Counted from the stretch's first letter, positions 53,107 to 62,312 are shown. The stretch: DNA of 64,000 nt from Streptomyces sp. 2131.1 (GCF_900105515.1 NZ_FNSY01000001.1:4948001-5012000); one strand, 5' to 3'. Translations and numbers: made by a program. The notes: generated by a model from the letters alone, not told the origin.

Positions 53107-53441
53107 GCGGTGGCCGGCTTCTCGCCGACGCCGAGGCGCCGGGTGGCCTCGCGGGCGGTGGCCGCGATCCGGAGGGCCTCGGCGGCCAGCACCTCCCGGC
53201 CGGTCGCGGTGAGCGTGTACGTGCGGCGCAGCCTGCTGTCCACGACCTCCTCCGCGTGGACCTCGATCAGGCCCTCGTTCAGGAGCCGCTCCAGCGCCCC
53301 GTACAGGGTGCCGGTACGCATCCTGACCCGGCCGCCGGAGATCGTCTCGACCTCGCGCGCGATGGCGTAGCCGTGCCGGGGCTCGTCCGCCAGGGCGGTC
53401 AGGAGGAGGAGGGTCGGTTCCTGCATCGCGCGCTCGCTCAT
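53103..53441 (-). CDS. PadR-family transcriptional regulator
   Basis: The 112-residue protein is a PadR winged helix: LLLLTALADEPRHGYAIARE, then VRMRTGTLYGALERLLNEGL (recognition helix) and a wing SRLRRTYTLTATGRE. An alternative start is the ATG five codons in (53426). It overlaps and probably controls the membrane protein gene downstream. Confidence 0.9.
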   Translation of the reverse strand: MSERAMQEPTLLLLTALADEPRHGYAIAREVETISGGRVRMRTGTLYGALERLLNEGLIEVHAEEVVDSRLRRTYTLTATGREVLAAEALRIAATAREATRRLGVGEKPATA

Positions 53442-53466
53442 GCCCGTATCGTACGCCAGGAATGGG

Positions 53467-54756
53467 TCACTCACCGGCATATGACGGGCCTGCCTGACCT
53501 GCGAGGGGGAGGCGTTTCCCCAGGCGGGACAAGGGGGAGAGCGCCATGAACAGCGGGGAGAGGGCGAGTGCGACCGCCGTGGCCAGCAGGCTCGGGCGAA
53601 GGCCCCACGCACCCGCCAGGAAGCCGCCGAGGAGCGAGCCGAACGGGGTGAGGCCCATCCCCGCGAAGTTGATCGTCGCCACCACCCGGGCCTGGATGGA
53701 GACCGGGGTGACCGCCTGCCGTACGGACATCACCGTGACGTTCACCAGCTGGCCGAACGTACCGAAGACGAAGTTGACGGCCATCAGCGCGGGCAGCACC
53801 AGTGGTCCCGGGCCGTGCAGCGCCGGTACGCCGAGCATCGCGCCGTCCGCCAGGACCGCCGAGCCCACCAGGACGACGCCGTACCCCAGCCGCTCCGGCA
53901 GCCGCGCCGCCAGCAGCGACCCCAGCACCGCCCCCGGGCCCGTCGCCGCCAGCGCGAGCCCCACCTCGGCGCCGGACAGGTGGAGTTCGCGGGGCAGGAA
54001 GAGCAGATAGACGGTCATCAGCGCGGCCAGCGAGAACTGGAACAGGGCCGAGGCCATACCCACCGCACGCAGCGCCGGATGCCCGGCGACGAAGCGGAGA
54101 CCCTCGTGGATCCGCCGCAGGACCGGGGCCGGGGGCCCGGCGAGCTCGGGGACGCGTTCGCGCCGGCGGACGCGGCCGATCGACACGGCCGACAGCACGA
54201 AGAAGCACGCACCGGTGACGACCGCGAGCAGCGGTGAGAACACCGACATCAGCGCCCCGCCGAGCGCCGGACCGCCGATCCGCGCCGCCGATCTGCTGCC
54301 CTCCAGCGCGCTGTTGCCCCGCATCAGCGACTCGCGGTCCACCAGCCGGACCAGCGACGCCTGGTACGCCACGTCGAAGAACACGCTGCCGACGCCGAGC
54401 AGCGCGGCGACCACGAGCAGGACCGGCAGTCCGAGCACCCCGAAGAGGAGGGCCAGGGGGACCGCCGCCAGGGCGAGCGCACGGCCGAGGTCCGCCGCCA
54501 CCATCACCGTACGGGTGCGGCGGCGGTCGGCCCACGCGCCCGCGAACAGCGACAGCAGCAGGATCGGCGCCTGCTCCACCGCGCGCAGCAGGCCGAGCGA
54601 GCCCCCGTCGGCGTGCAGCGAGACGACGGCGACCAGCGGCAGGACGACCAGCAGGGCCTGCTCGCCGAACTGGGAGGCGGTCTGCCCGGCCCACAGGCGC
54701 AGGAAGTCGGCGTCCCGCCGGAGGGCGGGTGAGGAGGTACGGGATTCGGGATGCAC
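53467..54756 (-). CDS. MFS transporter (MFS_3 type)
   Basis: The 429-residue protein has twelve helices and resembles macrolide or siderophore exporters; motif A-like SLFAGAWADRRRTRTVMVAA lies near residue 70, and RLVDRESLMRGNSALEGSRS is a typical cytoplasmic loop. The GTG at 54756 is preferred; a TTG at 54783 with GGCGGAG is possible. It is upstream of the PadR gene on the same strand with a 25-base gap. Confidence 0.86.
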   Translation of the reverse strand: MHPESRTSSPALRRDADFLRLWAGQTASQFGEQALLVVLPLVAVVSLHADGGSLGLLRAVEQAPILLLSLFAGAWADRRRTRTVMVAADLGRALALAAVPLALLFGVLGLPVLLVVAALLGVGSVFFDVAYQASLVRLVDRESLMRGNSALEGSRSAARIGGPALGGALMSVFSPLLAVVTGACFFVLSAVSIGRVRRRERVPELAGPPAPVLRRIHEGLRFVAGHPALRAVGMASALFQFSLAALMTVYLLFLPRELHLSGAEVGLALAATGPGAVLGSLLAARLPERLGYGVVLVGSAVLADGAMLGVPALHGPGPLVLPALMAVNFVFGTFGQLVNVTVMSVRQAVTPVSIQARVVATINFAGMGLTPFGSLLGGFLAGAWGLRPSLLATAVALALSPLFMALSPLSRLGKRLPLAGQAGPSYAGE

Positions 54757-54952
54757 GGGGGCCCCTCGGTCTGCGGAGGACAACGCTCCGCCGCCACCGG
54801 ACGCGGGGCGCGCGTCGGCGGTCGGGCGGGAAAGGCTCGCTGTGCCGCAGTCGGAGGCAGCACGCGATGACGGGTCGGTCGACCTGATACGTCAGCGCGC
54901 GCTCGGGCTACCGGGCATCTTCCCCTCCTCAGGGCCGTCTGTCGGGGGGAGG

Positions 54953-55909
54953 TTAACCGGCGGGCGGGGCGGGGGACACCGAATTTTCTCCGTTCTCGTC
55001 CGGGGCCTCCTCGCGGGCCAGTTGCCGGAAGCAGCCCCGTAGCCAGGCGTGCGCCGGGTCCGCGTCGTGGCGCGGGTGCCACGCCATGCCGAAGGAGAGC
55101 GGCGGCAGCGGGAAGGGGATGCGGAACGTCCGCAGGCCCAGTGGCTCGGTCAGGGGGCGGGTGCGCAGCGAGGCCAGGCCGACCAGGTCGCTGCCGAGCA
55201 GGAGGAAGAGGGACGAGGGAAGCGTGCCCACGCTGCCCACCACCCTTCGGCTCAGGCCGAGTTCCGCGAGGGCGGTGTCAACCGGGCCCTCGGTCCGGCC
55301 GCGCCGCGAGACCGTCACATGGTCGGCGGCGGCGAACCGGGCCGGAGTGATCTCCCCCTCCAGGAGCGGGTGGCCCGGGCGCACGACCCCCACCATCCGG
55401 TCGTCGTAGAGGTGTTCGCGGCGCACCTCCGGGGAACGCGTGTCGATCACCCCCACCTCCAGATCGGCGGCGCCCTCGCGCAGGAACGGGCCGTCGACAT
55501 GGCTCTCCATCAGGAAGCGGAGCCGCACGCCCGGCGCCTCGCGGGCGATCCGGGCGAACAGAGCCGGGCCGGAGATCGCCGCCAGGGTGTCCTGGGCCAG
55601 CACCGTGAAGGTCCGCGACAGGGCGCGCAGATCGACCTTGCCGCCCGACAGGAACACCCCACGCGCCCGCTCCACGACCGCCCGCACCTCACCGTGGACG
55701 GCCAGGGCGTGCGGGGTGGGCACCATCGTGCGCCCGGCCCGCACCAGCACCGGATCGCCCAGCGCCTTGCGGATGCGGCCCAGGGTGCGGCTCATCGCCG
55801 GCTCGGACAGGTGCAGCCGGGCGGCGGCGCCCGAGACGCTGGATTCCTCGATCAGGACGTCCAGGGCGACCAGAAGATTGAGGTCAAGGCCGGATTGCGT
55901 CACACGCAT
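54953..55909 (-). CDS. LysR-family transcriptional regulator
   Basis: The 318-residue regulator has an N-terminal LysR helix-turn-helix, LNLLVALDVLIEESSVSGAA followed by LSEPAMSRTLGRIRKALGDP, and a C-terminal effector domain resembling the NodD/NahR branch (LEVGVIDTRSPEVRREHLYD). It is divergent from the DHA2 exporter at 56001 and probably controls it. Confidence 0.93.
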   Translation of the reverse strand: MRVTQSGLDLNLLVALDVLIEESSVSGAAARLHLSEPAMSRTLGRIRKALGDPVLVRAGRTMVPTPHALAVHGEVRAVVERARGVFLSGGKVDLRALSRTFTVLAQDTLAAISGPALFARIAREAPGVRLRFLMESHVDGPFLREGAADLEVGVIDTRSPEVRREHLYDDRMVGVVRPGHPLLEGEITPARFAAADHVTVSRRGRTEGPVDTALAELGLSRRVVGSVGTLPSSLFLLLGSDLVGLASLRTRPLTEPLGLRTFRIPFPLPPLSFGMAWHPRHDADPAHAWLRGCFRQLAREEAPDENGENSVSPAPPAG

Positions 55910-55926
55910 ACATCCCTTGTCAAAGA

Positions 55927-55940
55927 TGCATTGGAAAGCA
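55927..55940. promoter_or_regulatory. LysR-box-like inverted repeat
   Basis: TGCATTGGAAAGCA has complementary ends with one mismatch in seven positions, compatible with a T-N11/12-A LysR site. It lies in the 91-base gap between the divergent LysR and MFS genes. Confidence 0.35.
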
Positions 55941-56000
55941 AGTCGCGCCAACTCTACGGTGGACAGCACACCCCACCACCACGGCTCCCCAGGAGGAGCG

Positions 56001-57470
56001 TTGTCCCCGTATGCCCAGAAGGCCCCCGGCCTCTCCCGTGCGGCGCTGTTCGTGCTCTGCGCCTGTGTGCTCGTCGCGCAGGGCATGGTCGCCGCCGTCA
56101 ACCTGCTCATCCCGCAGCTCGCCGCCTCGACCCTGCACCCCTCGTCCAGCGAACTGCTGTGGGCGGTCGACGCGTACGTCATCGTCTTCGCCGGCCTGCT
56201 GATCCCGGCGGGCGCGCTCGGCGACCGCTTCGGACGCAAGGGCGCCCTGCTCGCCGGCCTCGGCCTCTTCGCCACCGGCGCCGCCGTCAGCGCGGTCGCC
56301 ACCGCCCCCGCCGTGCTCATCGCCGGGCGCGGGGTGTGCGGCGCCGGCGCCGCGCTCATCATGCCCGCGACCATGTCGCTCCTGGTCACCCTCACCCCGC
56401 CCGCCCGCCGCTCCCAGGCGCTGGCGAGCTGGACGCTCGCCGCCGGCCTCGGCGGCCTCGCGGGCAACGTCGGCGGCGGCCTGGCCGGACAGTTCGGCAG
56501 CTGGCGCACCCTGTTCTGGGCCATGGTCCCGCTCGCCGCGCTGCTCGCCCTCGCCGTCGCCCGCCTCTCGCCCCGCAGCCCGGAACGGACGGACTCCGCG
56601 CCCGACCCGCTCGGCTCGCTGCTGCTCGTGGCCGCCCTCACCGCCCTGGTGTACGGGATCATCGAGGGCCCGCCGCACGGCTGGGGATCGGCGCGGGTGC
56701 TGACCGCCTTCGGCCTCGGAGCCGTACTGCTCACCGTCTTCACCGTCCACGGGCTGCGCGCCGCCAGGCCGCTGCTCGACCCGCGGATCTTCGCCTCGCC
56801 GGTGGTGCGCGCCGGGACGCTGGGCATCGCCACGGCCTTCTTCGGGCTCTTCGCGCTGTTCTACGTCAACTCCCAGTACCTCCAGTACGTAAAGGGCTTC
56901 CCGGTCGGCCTCGCCGGGGTGGCGATCGTGCCGCTGACCGTCGGGATGGCCGTCATGCCGAAGATCGGGGCGCGCTGGCAGGACCGGTACGGCATCCGCC
57001 CGGTGGCGGGCGGCGGACTCGCGCTCATCGGCCTGGGCCTGCTCCTCGTCTCCACCGCCGACGGCGGCACCCCGTACGCCCTGTACGCCGTGTACCTCCT
57101 GGTCATCTCCGCCGGTACGGGGCTGTGCGCGCCGGCCCTGACCGTGGCCGTCGTCGCCGGGCTGCCCGCGCACCGCAGCGGGCTCGGCTCCGGGCTCAAC
57201 ACGGCGGCGCGCGAGATCGGGGCGGCTCTTGGAGTCGCCGTTGTCGGCACCGTGCTGGCCTCCGGGACCGGCGCGGACCACGTGGGTCCCGGGCACGCCG
57301 CCGCGTTCGCCCCAGCGATGTCCGACGGGCTGCGGGTCGTGGCGGCGGTGCTCCTCGTGGCCACGGTCTTCGTGGTGCTCGGGGCGTCCGGCCGGCCGCG
57401 CCGGGACGCGGGGCCGGAGCCGCAGGAGGGACGGCCCGAGGGCGTCACCCGTACGGGCGCTTCCGCCTAG
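56001..57470 (+). CDS. MFS exporter (DHA2, 14-TMS type)
   Basis: The 489-residue transporter has about fourteen helices. DHA2 features are VNLLIPQLAASTLHPSSSEL with VDAYVIVFAGLLIPAGALGD, motif A GDRFGRKGALLAGLGL, and motif C-like GGLAGNVGGGLAGQFGSW. The start is TTG at 56001 because AGGAGG lies four to nine bases before it; no ATG or GTG fits. Substrate is unknown. Its regulator is probably the divergent LysR protein. Confidence 0.88.
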   Translation: MSPYAQKAPGLSRAALFVLCACVLVAQGMVAAVNLLIPQLAASTLHPSSSELLWAVDAYVIVFAGLLIPAGALGDRFGRKGALLAGLGLFATGAAVSAVATAPAVLIAGRGVCGAGAALIMPATMSLLVTLTPPARRSQALASWTLAAGLGGLAGNVGGGLAGQFGSWRTLFWAMVPLAALLALAVARLSPRSPERTDSAPDPLGSLLLVAALTALVYGIIEGPPHGWGSARVLTAFGLGAVLLTVFTVHGLRAARPLLDPRIFASPVVRAGTLGIATAFFGLFALFYVNSQYLQYVKGFPVGLAGVAIVPLTVGMAVMPKIGARWQDRYGIRPVAGGGLALIGLGLLLVSTADGGTPYALYAVYLLVISAGTGLCAPALTVAVVAGLPAHRSGLGSGLNTAAREIGAALGVAVVGTVLASGTGADHVGPGHAAAFAPAMSDGLRVVAAVLLVATVFVVLGASGRPRRDAGPEPQEGRPEGVTRTGASA

Positions 57471-57534
57471 CCGTGCCGGGCGAGGCGGCGCAAGGTCGGT
57501 CTGAGCCGCACGTTCCACCGGCCCAGGAGTCCTC

Positions 57535-57978
57535 ATGGCACAGACAGCGCCCCCGCCGGGCACCCCTTCCTCGCCCATGGGCCCCGGCCGGGATGACGAC
57601 AACCCCTGGGCCACCGGCGGGATCATGTTCGCCGGTGTCCTGCTGATGGTCGACGGTGTGCTCGGGGCGATCAAGGGCATCGCCGGGATCGCGTCGGACG
57701 ACGTCTACGCGCGGATCAACAACTACGTCTTCAAGTTCAACGTGACGACCTGGGGATGGATTCACCTGGTCCTCGGCATCGTCGTCGCCATCGTCGGGTG
57801 GGGCATCCTGCGGGGCTTCGGCTGGGCGCGCGGGGCCGGTGTGGGGCTCGCGGCGCTCAACATGATCGCCAACTTCATGTGGCTGCCCTACCAGCCGGTC
57901 TGGGCCGTGGTCTCGCTCGCCATCGACACCTTCGTGATCTGGGCCCTGTGCACCGGACGCCTGAAGCCGGTCGTCTGA
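57535..57978 (+). CDS. DUF7144 family membrane protein
   Basis: The 147-residue protein has four membrane helices in residues 28-140 after a Pro-rich cytoplasmic N-terminus. The pattern FAGVLLMVDGVLGAIKGIAG and FNVTTWGWIHLVLGIVVAIV is typical of this actinobacterial family, whose role is unknown. Confidence 0.85.
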   Translation: MAQTAPPPGTPSSPMGPGRDDDNPWATGGIMFAGVLLMVDGVLGAIKGIAGIASDDVYARINNYVFKFNVTTWGWIHLVLGIVVAIVGWGILRGFGWARGAGVGLAALNMIANFMWLPYQPVWAVVSLAIDTFVIWALCTGRLKPVV

Positions 57979-58049
57979 TGCCAGTCGCCTGAAGCCGGTC
58001 GCCTGACCGCCTGGGCGCAGTTGTCAGTGGTACGGGTCACACTGGGAGC

Positions 58050-58274
58050 ATGTGCCGCAGTATCAAGACGCTCCGACCGCCCGCCCTCCCCGAAGAGGCC
58101 ACCGAGGAGGACATCCGCGCCGCCGCCCTCCAGTTCGTCCGCAAGGTGTCGGGCTTCCGTGCGCCGGCCGCGCACAACAGGGAAGTCTTCGACCGCGCCG
58201 TCGACGAGGTCGCCGAGGCGACCGCCCGGCTGCTGGACGGCCTGGAGATACGGGGTGGCGCCAGGGCTTCCTAG
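58050..58274 (+). CDS. DUF2277 family protein
   Basis: The 74-residue protein begins MCRSIKTLRPPALPEEATEE and continues QFVRKVSGFRAPAAHNREVF, the DUF2277 signature. It is a small soluble helical protein of unknown function, widespread in actinobacteria. It has its own start 71 bases after the membrane protein gene. Confidence 0.88.
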   Translation: MCRSIKTLRPPALPEEATEEDIRAAALQFVRKVSGFRAPAAHNREVFDRAVDEVAEATARLLDGLEIRGGARAS

Positions 58275-58323
58275 GGCCGGCTTCCTGTAACCGGCTTCCC
58301 AGGACCGGCTTCGTGGGACCGGA

Positions 58324-58977
58324 TCAGGCGGCCGAGGCGGCGCGGGCCGCCTCGGCGGGGCGCCGCATGAGTAGTGCGGCGAAGGAGCCCGCGACGAACA
58401 GGGCGAGGACCGAGACGGCCGTGCCCAGCCAGCCCGCGCCCAGCCACTGCGCGCCGAAGTAGCCGAGGCCCACGCTGTAGCCGGCCCAGGCCAGGCCCGC
58501 GACGGCGGACCACGGCAGGAATTCCTTCACCTTGCGGTGCGAGGCCCCCGCGCCCAGCGAGACGACCGAGCGCCCGGCGGGGGCGAAGCGCGCGATGACG
58601 ACGAGGACGCCGCCGCCCCGGCTCAGGGCCGCGCCCAGACGTTCCTGCGCGGAGGTGAGGCGGCGGGAGCGGGCGATGGCGCGGTCCAGCCGCTCGCCGC
58701 CGATCCGGGCCAGCCGGTACGCGGCGAGGTCGCCGAGCACCGACGCGGTGGCGGCGCACAGCAGGAGGGCCAGCAGCGAGGGGACCTCGGTGACGTGGCG
58801 GGCGGCACCCGCCGCGTCGGCGGCCACACCGGTGGTGCCCGCGGCGGCGGCCGTGGCGGCGGTGATCACCAGCACACCGCTGGGCAGCACGGGAAGGAAG
58901 ACGTCCAGCAGCACGGAGAGCGCGACCACGACATAGATCCATGGGCTGCCGATCAGCGCACCCACACTCTCCAGCAC
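58324..58977 (-). CDS. DedA/SNARE-associated family membrane protein
   Basis: The 217-residue protein has about five helices, including two re-entrant-like segments, and matches the DedA (VTT domain) pattern: LPVLPSGVLVITAATAAA, then VLGDLAAYRLARIGGERLD and FAPAGRSVVSLGAGAS with the conserved Arg. The acidic residue usually found after the first Pro-Pro motif is Ser-Gly here, so activity may differ. DedA proteins act as lipid flippases. GTG 58977 has GGGGAG upstream. Confidence 0.82.
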   Translation of the reverse strand: MLESVGALIGSPWIYVVVALSVLLDVFLPVLPSGVLVITAATAAAAGTTGVAADAAGAARHVTEVPSLLALLLCAATASVLGDLAAYRLARIGGERLDRAIARSRRLTSAQERLGAALSRGGGVLVVIARFAPAGRSVVSLGAGASHRKVKEFLPWSAVAGLAWAGYSVGLGYFGAQWLGAGWLGTAVSVLALFVAGSFAALLMRRPAEAARAASAA

Positions 58978-59219
58978 CTTCTACTCCCCGGTCGTGACAA
59001 CGCCGCGATGTCGCAGGGGAGCGGCAGGAGCGGCAGGTTCAGCTGTACAGCGTACGCCTGTCGTTCACCCGGTGATCCATATATATGCGTGATGTTGGGC
59101 ACCCCGGTCGAGGCCCGGTGGAGCGCGTACCGCCGGGGAGCGGTTTCCCGGCGGTACGCGAGGGGTTGTGTGCGGGGCCCGGTCGGTCGGCGGGCCCGGG
59201 GGGAGTCGGGGAGAGCGGG

Positions 59220-59678
59220 TCAGACGGAGACCGGGGAGTTCCGTTCCGCCGTGCGGTCCCGGTCCTGGCGGTCCGGGGTGCGGGCGGTGAGCAGGCCGTC
59301 CAGGGCGAGGGCGCCCGGGCCGGTGAAGACGATCAGCAGGAAGACCCAGCAGAAGACGGCGGACGGTTCGCCGCCGTTCTGGAGGGGGAGGAGCGCGTGG
59401 GACTGGTGGACCGTGAAGTAGGCGTAGGCCATGGAGCCGGACGAGATCAGGGCGGCGACACGGGTGCCCAGGCCGAGGGCCACGAGGATGCCGCCGATGA
59501 GCTGGATGACCGCGGCGTACCAGCCGGGCCAGGTGCCGGCAGGTATGGAGCCGCCGTCCCGGGCGCCGCCGAGTATCCCGAAGACCGAGGCGGCTCCGTG
59601 GCACGCGAAGAGCAGGCCGACGACGATGCGGAACAGCGCGAGGACATAGGGCTGGGCCCGGTGCAGATGTGGGGTCAT
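59220..59678 (-). CDS. DoxX-family membrane protein
   Basis: The 152-residue protein has four helices and the DoxX pattern: LFRIVVGLLFACHGAASVFG, AVIQLIGGILVALGLGTRVA, and SMAYAYFTVHQSHALLPLQN. DoxX proteins are linked to redox and iron-sulfur processes, but their chemistry is not settled. An iron-box-like site in its promoter suggests iron control. Confidence 0.87.
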   Translation of the reverse strand: MTPHLHRAQPYVLALFRIVVGLLFACHGAASVFGILGGARDGGSIPAGTWPGWYAAVIQLIGGILVALGLGTRVAALISSGSMAYAYFTVHQSHALLPLQNGGEPSAVFCWVFLLIVFTGPGALALDGLLTARTPDRQDRDRTAERNSPVSV

Positions 59679-59727
59679 GGGGGAGGGGCTCCTTCGGTCT
59701 GGTGGGGACGTGAACCGACTGGGCGCC

Positions 59728-59757
59728 ATAGATTAGGTAAACCTCACCAATACTTGC
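59728..59757 (-). promoter_or_regulatory. Promoter of DoxX gene with iron-box-like operator
   Basis: On the minus strand TTGCAA (59757-59752), an 18-base spacer and TAATCT (59733-59728) form a sigma-70-type promoter. The spacer holds 59731-59749, which agrees with the DmdR/IdeR iron box TTAGGTTAGGCTCACCTAA at 14 of 19 positions. Repression by an iron regulator is inferred. Confidence 0.5.
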
Positions 59758-60063
59758 AAGTTCAACGTTCTGTCGAGTGGCTGAAATGCGACGGGGTGAT
59801 GTGGGCCGGTCGACGCGCCAATACCGCCTCGAACTGGGCAGCCTTGCTCCCGCACTTGGCCTGAACCAATGAGAGCGCAGTTTTCCGGCCATGAGGGCGG
59901 AGTCCGGTCGCTCGATGCTCCGACCACGGGCGCCCCCGGTTTCACTGGAGTCCCGCTGGAGTTGCGTGCCCCTCGCGCCCCGTTGGCGGACTGCCGGCTC
60001 GCGCTTCGGGGGTAAGGCGCCTGCTCTCTTGTCATGAACAGCCGTAGTAGGCCGAAAACACGT
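59758..60063. other. 306-bp intergenic stretch, function unknown
   Basis: Frames on both strands are partly open but none has a recognised family or a good ribosome binding site. The stretch lies between the DoxX promoter and the nuclease terminator. It may hold an unrecognised RNA. Confidence 0.4.
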
Positions 60064-60116
60064 CGGTGGCCCCGCCGGCCGGCCCGTCGTGCGGGCATCG
60101 GCCGGTGGGGCCACCG
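60064..60116 (-). terminator. Terminator of HNH nuclease gene
   Basis: A 17-base arm (60064-60080) pairs with 60100-60116 with one mismatch, around a 19-base loop, 30 bases after the nuclease stop. Confidence 0.7.
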
Positions 60117-60145
60117 GGGTTGAGGGCGCCGGGGCGTCCCTCGGT

Positions 60146-60790
60146 TCAGCAGCCGCTGAGGGCGGACTGCAGGGCCGACTTCTCGGCCGAGTCGACGGTG
60201 AGCTTGTAGTAGTGCTTCACGTGGATCCAGGCCCGCACGTAGGTGCACTTGTACGCGGCGCGCGGCGGCATCCAGGACGCCGGGTCCTTGTCGCCCTTGG
60301 CCTGGTTGACGTTGTCCGTGACCGCGATCAGCTGCGGCCGGGTCAGGTCGTTCGCGTACGCCTGCCGTTGGGCGGTGGTCCAGCTGGAGGCGCCCGAGCG
60401 CCAGGCCTCGGCGAGCGGGACCATGTGGTCGATGTCCAGATCGGACGCGGCGGTCCAGGTGGCGCCGTCGTACTCCGAGTACCAACTTCCGCCGGTCGCC
60501 GCGCAGCTGGAGTCCTGCGAGACGTTGGTGCCGTCCCGCTTCAGGACGACCTCGCGGGTGTTGCAGGCGCCGGACTGGGTGATCCAGTGCGGGAACTTGT
60601 CCCTGCTGTAGCCGCTGGACGAGCCCTCCGCCTTCACGGTCAGCTCGCTCAGGTACGTGCGGGCCGTCGAGGCGGAGACCGGAGTGGGCATGGCCGCCTG
60701 TGTGCCGGGGGCGTTGAGCAGGCCGGTGGTGACGGCGAGGGTGGCGGATGCGGTGAGGACGGCTATGCGACGCGCGTAGACACCTGACAT
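60146..60790 (-). CDS. Secreted HNH-type endonuclease (DUF1524-like)
   Basis: The 214-residue precursor has a signal peptide ending near TQA-AM. The mature protein carries an HNH/His-Me-like core: DLDIDHMVPLAEAWRSGASS with the D-I-D-H-x-V-P-L motif, then DNVNQAKGDKDPA and a C-terminal segment with CTYVRAWIHVKHYY. Extracellular nucleases of this kind degrade DNA for nutrient recovery. ATG 60790 has GGGAG upstream. Confidence 0.88.
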   Translation of the reverse strand: MSGVYARRIAVLTASATLAVTTGLLNAPGTQAAMPTPVSASTARTYLSELTVKAEGSSSGYSRDKFPHWITQSGACNTREVVLKRDGTNVSQDSSCAATGGSWYSEYDGATWTAASDLDIDHMVPLAEAWRSGASSWTTAQRQAYANDLTRPQLIAVTDNVNQAKGDKDPASWMPPRAAYKCTYVRAWIHVKHYYKLTVDSAEKSALQSALSGC

Positions 60791-61031
60791 GCGAACTCCC
60801 TTGATGTGGGGGGACATGGACGGGCCGTCATGAACGGCTCGGGCCATCGTGGCGGCGCCGGGTTTCCGTGGGGTGGGCGCCAGGTAACAGAGTGGCGACA
60901 TGGGCACGTCACATCAAGGGATCTGACAAAGGGGTTCGCGGTGCGGGGGGCGTACGGGCCTGTGCGCGCGGGCGCGTTGAGCCGGCCCGGCACGGCGCCG
61001 ACGCCCGCGACCTGCGCGGACGCGCATGCGA

Positions 61032-61062
61032 ACGGCCCCCGCCCGGGGTGGGCGAGGGCCGT
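61032..61062 (-). terminator. Hairpin downstream of HAD phosphatase gene
   Basis: ACGGCCCCCGCCC (61032-61044) pairs with GGGCGAGGGCCGT (61050-61062) with one mismatch. The rest of the 360-base gap to the nuclease gene shows nothing recognisable. Confidence 0.6.
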
Positions 61063-61149
61063 ACTGGGGTTCGTGGTGCTGGTGTTTGACGGGGGATCAG
61101 CGGCCCCGGTGCGCCTCTGTGGCCGGGCGCGGGGTGTTCCCGCGCGAGG

Positions 61150-61812
61150 TTACCGCGCGTCGAAGTGCAGGGTGAACCCACCGTCCGCCGCGGCCTCGAC
61201 GCGCAGCTGCGTCAGGTCGGCCACGTGGGCGTCCGGCGCGTGGGCACCCGCGCGGGGTCCCACGCCCACGACGCGCATGCCGGCCGCCCGGCCCGCCGCG
61301 ATGCCCGCCTCGGAGTCCTCGAAGACCACGCAGTCCGCCGGCTCGAAGCCCAGTGCGGCCGCGCCCTTGAGGAAGCCCTCCGGGTCCGGCTTGCTGGCGC
61401 CGACGCTCTCGGCGGTGATGCGGAGGTCCGGCATCCGCAGCGAGGCCGCGTTCATCCGGGCCGTGGCCAGTGCGAGGTCGGCCGAGGTGACGAGGGCGTG
61501 CGGAAGGGCGGCGATGGCGTCCATGAAGGCCGGTGCGCCGCCGACCGGGACGACGCCCTCGGTGTCGGCGGTCTCCTCGGCGAGCATCACCCGGTTATCG
61601 GCGTGGTTCTGTTCCATCGGGCGGTCCGGCAGCAGGACCGCCATCGTGGCGTAGCCCTGGCGGCCGTGGACCACCTTCAGCGCCTCTTCCGGGTCCAGGC
61701 CGTGCCGCAGCGCCCAGCGCCGCCAGCAGCGCTCCACGACGGCATCGGAGTTCACCAGGGTGCCGTCCATGTCGAGCAGCAGTGCTTTGGCGGTGAGGGC
61801 GGTGGCCGGCAT
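61150..61812 (-). CDS. HAD-IA family phosphatase (sugar-phosphatase-like)
   Basis: The 220-residue protein has motif I LLLDMDGTLVNSD (nucleophile Asp), motif II in ALVTSADLALA, motif III Lys in VGASKPDPEGFL and motif IV in CVVFEDSEAGIAAG. Cap type and length fit sugar-phosphate or phosphoglycolate phosphatases. ATG 61812 has GGAG upstream. No neighbour reveals the substrate. Confidence 0.88.
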   Translation of the reverse strand: MPATALTAKALLLDMDGTLVNSDAVVERCWRRWALRHGLDPEEALKVVHGRQGYATMAVLLPDRPMEQNHADNRVMLAEETADTEGVVPVGGAPAFMDAIAALPHALVTSADLALATARMNAASLRMPDLRITAESVGASKPDPEGFLKGAAALGFEPADCVVFEDSEAGIAAGRAAGMRVVGVGPRAGAHAPDAHVADLTQLRVEAAADGGFTLHFDAR

Positions 61813-61977
61813 GGGCGGGCTCCAGAGCGGGGGGAAGCGAACGCCGCGGGGGTGGGCGGCGCGGGAGAACAAGCGGCCCCCGCCCGCCGGTCAGGGTGTG
61901 CGCGCGGAGGCCACTTTGTTCCTCCACGATACAAAAACGGGGTCGCGAATGCGAATCCCCTCCGGGGTGGGGTGCGT

Positions 61978-62022
61978 GAAGGCCCCGGTCCGGGGACGTG
62001 GCGTCCCCGGACCGGGGCCTTC
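61978..62022. terminator. 21-bp perfect hairpin
   Basis: Bases 61978-61998 pair without mismatch with 62002-62022 around a three-base loop. No T-run follows. It lies downstream of the minus-strand peptidoglycan-binding gene and upstream of the HAD gene, so it probably ends the former transcript. Confidence 0.7.
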
Positions 62023-62100
62023 GGGTGAGGCTGCGGTCGTGCTCCCCGGCCCGGGGAGGCTCTGCTGCGGCCTTGCGGCCTTGCGGCCTGCGGCCCGCAG

Positions 62101-62140
62101 GCTGCGGGGCTGCGGGGCTGCGGGGCTGCGGGGCTGCGGG
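62101..62140 (+). repeat. Five tandem copies of an octamer
   Basis: GCTGCGGG is repeated five times without change. It is preceded by CGGCCTT heptamers and followed by imperfect 50-60 base GC-rich repeats with GGTGGTGTCCGC units up to about 62290. The 500-base gap 61813-62312 holds no supported gene. Confidence 0.85.
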
Positions 62141-62312
62141 GCCGGGTCGGCCGCGTCCGCGGGGCGGGCGGTGGTGTCCGCGGGGTCTGCGCCCGCGGGG
62201 GCCGCGCTTGCAGGGCAGGCGGCGGTGTCCGCCGGTGCCCTCGGGCTGTCGGTGGTGTCCGCTGCGTCTGCGGGGCGGGCGGTGCACGTGGGGGCTGGGC
62301 CCGCCGCGGCTG

